Made by a program: the position numbers and the translations under genes. Shown here one piece after another: positions 61,215 through 64,000 of a stretch of DNA of 64,000 nt. The DNA lies in the NCBI RefSeq assembly GCF_030731045.1, contig NZ_JAVALS010000001.1, forward strand, positions 124,001 to 188,000, written 5' to 3'. The notes beneath the pieces were generated by a model, which saw nothing but the letters and a program-made list of their open reading frames with translations, was not told the origin of the DNA and did not search any database. The number at the start of each line of letters is the position of its first letter. The first letter of the stretch is position 1. This DNA is from Arthrobacter horti. Lineage in GTDB: Bacteria > Actinomycetota > Actinomycetes > Actinomycetales > Micrococcaceae.

Positions 61215-62186
61215 TCAGAGCCCGGCATCCCGGTAGGCCCGCCACGTCCCGGCGTCCGGCAACCGCGGACCCAGGTCCACCTGTGGGAGCGCTGCACGGA
61301 GCGCCTTCACGGAGTACCAGTGGTCCTGGGTCACCAGTTCCACCTGATGCGGGCTGAATCCTTCGGCCTTCAGCGCCGCCTTGGCCTCCGGCGCCTCGCT
61401 GCCCGCCTCGAACCGTGGCCGGGGCGTACCCAACTCCCGCTCCACGGCCGCCAGCAACTCGGTGACGCCCGTCGGTCCGGAGGCCGCCGCGTGGAACGCC
61501 CTGCCTGGGAGGGGGTCGCTCAGCGCGAGCGAGGCGAGGATCCGGCCGAGCGCGCCGACGTCGATCATGGACAGACGGGCGGATCCGTCACCCGGCCAGC
61601 GGCCGGCCCGCATCATCCGCACGATGCCGGGGATCACCCACCGGTCACCGATGCCGAACACCAGATTGGGCCGCACCACGGTGCCGCCGAAGTCCAGGAC
61701 CTCGGCTTCGGCGACCGCCCGGCCGGCACTTGCCGCCGACTGCGGATGATAGCCGGCGCCGTCCTCCGTGATGCCCCGGTGCAGCCCGCTCCCGTAGACG
61801 CTCGTGGTGCTCAGCTGGATCACGCGCCGGATGCCGAGGCTCCGGCATCCGGCCAGGAGGTTCCTGGTCCCGGTCACGTTGACCTCCCGGGCAAGGGCCG
61901 CGTCGCGGCCCACATAGGAGGCGGCATTGATGACGACGTCGACGCCGTGCAGGGCGTTCGCAACGGCGCCGGGGTCCCGGAGATCGCCGACGAGGGTGGT
62001 AGCGTGTGGGAATGGGGGCGGTTCGAGGGTGCGCCGTGACATGGTCACGAGCCGTATCCCGCCGGCAGCCAGGAGCGATGCAGCCACTCGGCACCCCACG
62101 AATCCCGTGGATCCGAGCAGGAGGACCCGGAGTCCTGGCGTCGCGAAAGGCCCCGCGTGCTCCGTCCCGGCAGTGGAAGCATTCAT
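61215..62186 (-). CDS. NAD-dependent epimerase/dehydratase-like SDR
   Basis: A 323-aa extended SDR. The NAD(P) motif GSTGFVG is at 25-31, VINAASYVGRD is in the usual NAA position, and STTSVYGSG (Ser/Thr at 127-129) marks the active-site strand. The expected Y-x3-K is not seen: the segment reads SAASAGRAVAEAE, without Tyr or Lys. It may be non-catalytic or use another residue. It is divergent from the ArpA-type receptor (48-bp gap) beside an AfsA homologue. In Streptomyces, SDR reductases next to afsA genes finish butyrolactone synthesis, so a related role is possible. Confidence 0.82.
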   Translation of the reverse strand: MNASTAGTEHAGPFATPGLRVLLLGSTGFVGCRVAASLLAAGGIRLVTMSRRTLEPPPFPHATTLVGDLRDPGAVANALHGVDVVINAASYVGRDAALAREVNVTGTRNLLAGCRSLGIRRVIQLSTTSVYGSGLHRGITEDGAGYHPQSAASAGRAVAEAEVLDFGGTVVRPNLVFGIGDRWVIPGIVRMMRAGRWPGDGSARLSMIDVGALGRILASLALSDPLPGRAFHAAASGPTGVTELLAAVERELGTPRPRFEAGSEAPEAKAALKAEGFSPHQVELVTQDHWYSVKALRAALPQVDLGPRLPDAGTWRAYRDAGL

Positions 62187-62234
62187 GGGGACCAGTATGG
62201 CCCGTGACGGCGTGAAGAAAGGACCTGAGCCGCC

Positions 62235-62825
62235 ATGCAGCAGCGAGCCATCGAGACCCGTAACGCCGTGATCGAGGGCTCTTCCAGAGTCTTCGAGGCG
62301 TCCGGCTACGGCGATACGAGCCTCAGCGACATCGCCTCCGAGTCCAGCGTCACCAAGGGTGCCCTGTACTTCCACTTCAAATCCAAGGAAGAGATCGCGC
62401 TCGCGGTGATCGCCGAGCAGCACAATCGTTCCCGCCTGGCCGGCGAACGCGTCATGGAGCGCGGGCTCCCGGCGCTGGCCACCATGCGGGAGCTGTGCCG
62501 GGTGTTCGGGCAGCAGATGCTCGACGACGCGGTGGTCCGGGCGGGCATCCGTCTCACCTTTGAGGCCTCCGCCTTCGACGCCGATGTCACCGGCCCGTAC
62601 CAGGACTGGGTGGACACCATGACCTTCCTCGGATCCAAGGCCCAGGACGAGGGGGACATGCGGCCGGAGATCAACGTGCAGGACTTCGCACGGTTCCTGG
62701 TGGGCACCTTCACGGGCGGCCAGATGGTGTCGAATGTGCTCACCGGCCGTGCCGATCTGATGGAGCGCATCGAGCAGATGTGGGGCTTCATGCTCCCCGC
62801 CATCGCCGTGGAGGGCTGGGCCTGA
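62235..62825 (+). CDS. Gamma-butyrolactone receptor-like TetR regulator (ArpA/ScbR type)
   Basis: A 196-aa protein resembling Streptomyces autoregulator receptors throughout. The N-terminus RAIETRNAVIEGSSRVFEAS, the recognition helix and the next helix SSVTKGALYFHFKSKEEIAL are near-identical in style to ScbR/ArpA. Trp125 (YQDWVDTMTF) fits the conserved ligand-pocket Trp of this group (Trp119 in ArpA). Family knowledge: it releases DNA on binding a butyrolactone. It lies between the SDR (divergent) and AfsA-like (convergent) genes, supporting a dedicated receptor. AAAGGA precedes the ATG. Confidence 0.85.
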   Translation: MQQRAIETRNAVIEGSSRVFEASGYGDTSLSDIASESSVTKGALYFHFKSKEEIALAVIAEQHNRSRLAGERVMERGLPALATMRELCRVFGQQMLDDAVVRAGIRLTFEASAFDADVTGPYQDWVDTMTFLGSKAQDEGDMRPEINVQDFARFLVGTFTGGQMVSNVLTGRADLMERIEQMWGFMLPAIAVEGWA

Positions 62826-62845
62826 CCGCTCACGGCGTCAGGCCC
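62818..62845. terminator. Bidirectional terminator containing both stop codons
   Basis: Perfect 9-bp stem GGGCCTGAC (62818-62826) / GTCAGGCCC (62837-62845), 10-nt loop. Each arm carries the stop codon of one of the two convergent genes. Confidence 0.65.
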
Positions 62846-63767
62846 AGCCGGCTCGCACCTTCGCGAGCTGCTGCCCCGCGTGGCTGATCACGGCCACGGC
62901 CTCCGTGTCCGAAAGCAGCGTCAGTTCGAGCTCCGGATCGTGCCAGAGCTCCACGATCCGGCCGAAGTCCGCCGTGAACGCGGTGACATCCAGTCCTGGC
63001 CGGCCCGTGCCCAGCCGTACCGCCTGCCGCACCGCCTCCAAGAGGAGCATGCCCGGCACGTGATCCAGCGGGTGATCGAAGAACGCCGGGTGTGCCGTGT
63101 CCACCACGAGGGGCCACACCCCTGCGCCGCGGCCCACGCCCAGCACCACATTGCGGGGATCCTGGTGCCCCACGGCGGCGGGGTCGAGACGGCGCGGGGT
63201 GCGGTACAGCGATTCGTGCTGCATCCGTGCCGCCCGGAAGCGGCGGTAGGTGGCGGCGTCGAGCATCCGTGCGGCGGCGCCGCCCTCGCCCAGCACAGTG
63301 CCGTCCGTCAGCCGGAAGCGCGCCGTCACGTCCAGCTCCGCGAGATTCCCGGACCGGACGGTCGCGGCATCGGCGGTGGTCTCCAGGATCACTTCGGCGG
63401 GGCGGAGCGGGTCCAGGAGCGCCGGGACCACCTGGAGTGACATCCGGGGCATGAGGAACTTGTGGTCCAGTGGGACGCCGCAGCCGTGCGCCAGGAGGAT
63501 GACGGCCTGGCGCAGGGTCTCCGCCATGAGGGCCGAATCGGGGGAGCGCTCGGTGCCCGTGTAGAAGAAGTGCCGCCGGGGCCACTGGGCGGCTATGAGG
63601 AATCGCGCCTCCTGAATGCGCGTCATGCCCGTGGGGAAGACCTCTGCGAGGGACGCGCGGTGCACCATATGCCGGGAGATGGTTGCGTCGAATCGGAGGG
63701 GGTCCTCCAGGGGCGGTCCCTCGTACCTTTCACCGGTCGCCCCCACGGCCGTCGAGTGCCATTCCAT
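62838..63767 (-). CDS. AfsA-family gamma-butyrolactone biosynthesis protein
   Basis: A 309-aa double hot-dog protein of normal AfsA length. Repeat 1 has MVHRASLAEVFPTG (34-47) and MAETLRQAVILLAH (Glu83). Repeat 2 has HPAFFDHPLDHVPGMLLLEAVRQA (226-249, Glu244). This duplicated pattern is diagnostic of AfsA/ScbA. The known reaction joins a beta-ketoacyl chain to dihydroxyacetone phosphate, the committed step of A-factor-type signals. It is convergent with the ArpA-type receptor. GGAGGG precedes the ATG, and a palindrome covers its -10 box. Confidence 0.87.
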   Translation of the reverse strand: MEWHSTAVGATGERYEGPPLEDPLRFDATISRHMVHRASLAEVFPTGMTRIQEARFLIAAQWPRRHFFYTGTERSPDSALMAETLRQAVILLAHGCGVPLDHKFLMPRMSLQVVPALLDPLRPAEVILETTADAATVRSGNLAELDVTARFRLTDGTVLGEGGAAARMLDAATYRRFRAARMQHESLYRTPRRLDPAAVGHQDPRNVVLGVGRGAGVWPLVVDTAHPAFFDHPLDHVPGMLLLEAVRQAVRLGTGRPGLDVTAFTADFGRIVELWHDPELELTLLSDTEAVAVISHAGQQLAKVRAGWA

Positions 63768-63770
63768 GCC

Positions 63771-63794
63771 AGCATCCCTCCGTAGGACGATGCT
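63771..63794. promoter_or_regulatory. Palindrome over the AfsA-like gene promoter
   Basis: AGCATC (63771-63776) and GATGCT (63789-63794), 12 bp apart. The minus-strand -10 TAGCAT (63790-63795) overlaps the outer half-site. It does not closely match the known Streptomyces autoregulatory element, so its link to the local receptor is open. Confidence 0.45.
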
Positions 63795-63847
63795 ATCCCC
63801 GCTGGGCCGCTCCGGTGGAACGGGCCGGAAACAGCCGGGAACGGCAA

Positions 63848-63877
63848 GGGGCGGCCCACCCGAAGGTGGACCGCCCC
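63848..63877 (-). terminator. Aldehyde dehydrogenase terminator
   Basis: GGGGCGGCCCACC (63848-63860) / 63865-63877, one C-A mismatch, loop CGAA, 15 bp after the dehydrogenase stop on the minus strand. Confidence 0.75.
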
Positions 63878-63892
63878 GCGGTGCCGTGATCG

Positions 63893-64000
63893 TCAGTTGG
63901 CCACGAAGTACAGGCGCTTGTTGACGAACTCGTCCATGCCCAGCGGGCCGAGCTCGCGGCCGAAGCCGGAGCGCTTCACGCCGCCGAAGGGCAGCTCGGC
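63893..64000 (-). CDS. Aldehyde dehydrogenase, C-terminal fragment
   Basis: Only the last 35 residues are in the window: [20 protein letters not shown], then [22 protein letters not shown]-x-S-G-x-G-R-E is the C-terminal signature of NAD(P)-dependent aldehyde dehydrogenases. The spacing and the [12 protein letters not shown] ending resemble the succinate-semialdehyde dehydrogenase group. The gene starts beyond the right edge. Confidence 0.85.
   Translation of the reverse strand, partial: AELPFGGVKRSGFGRELGPLGMDEFVNKRLYFVAN

Noticed and set aside
63729..63738. CACCGGTCGC inside the AfsA-like gene as an autoregulatory element
   Set aside because: It only matches part of the CCGGTCGG core of Streptomyces elements, lies inside coding sequence and has no inverted partner.
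1..64000. CRISPR array, prophage, transposase or integrase
   Set aside because: No regularly spaced repeats, no transposase or integrase motifs, and no insertion-sequence ends were seen. The only tandem repeats are short (58054-58096 and 61174-61199).

Overview
This 64-kb window is high-GC chromosomal DNA from an actinobacterium. The best guess is Micrococcaceae, Arthrobacter-like. The indicators are: an end fragment resembling mycothiol-linked DsbA-family reductases; a translational T-box with a very short Stem I in front of a eukaryote-like ileS; a large RNase E/G with long disordered arms; a ThiD-TenA fusion; the folC-DUF4233-ndk order; and many TAnnnT -10 boxes lying 5-7 nt from ATG codons (leaderless genes).

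Left half (1-35.8 kb): mostly conserved housekeeping. It holds a Fpg/Nei glycosylase, rsgA (with a 23-codon leader ORF), valS, gluQ-RS, T-box-ileS-folC-DUF4233-ndk, an amidase with an MFS transporter behind a double-palindrome promoter, a VKOR-family protein, rne, thiD-tenA, rplU-rpmA-obg-proB-proA, nadD, rsfS, tRNA-Ala(GGC) and glgP. Two unusually long hairpins (15267-15331 and 33206-33267) lie between convergent genes and share a loop sequence.

Catabolic and transport island (36-54 kb): several units, each a transporter and/or hydrolase with its own regulator. (1) LacI, divergent from DUF3311-SSS symporter-amidohydrolase. (2) APC permease followed by a TetR gene. (3) GntR-nitrilase-DUF2848-HpaB-like monooxygenase-cupin-flavin reductase. 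(4) YtcJ-like amidohydrolase coupled to a NylB-like serine hydrolase. (5) TetR, divergent from NCS1 permease-amidohydrolase. Units 2 and 4 carry the same AGTGAA-N7-CACTTAA element. The unit 3/4 divergent region carries a three-repeat operator phased at 11 bp. Three members of the same amidohydrolase family lie within 17 kb.

Iron-related segment (54.6-59.4 kb): an orphan iron-type substrate-binding lipoprotein, a PadR regulator with a long C-terminal NTF2-like extension, a minimal EfeO (M75 domain only) and a Tat-exported EfeB peroxidase. No EfeU permease is present.

Right end (59.4-64 kb): an alpha/beta hydrolase divergent from a TetR regulator, then the most notable locus. An AfsA-family protein (gamma-butyrolactone synthase type), an ArpA/ScbR-type TetR receptor and an NAD-epimerase-like SDR lie together. 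This is the layout of a Streptomyces-type butyrolactone signalling module in a non-streptomycete background. The window ends inside an aldehyde dehydrogenase gene.
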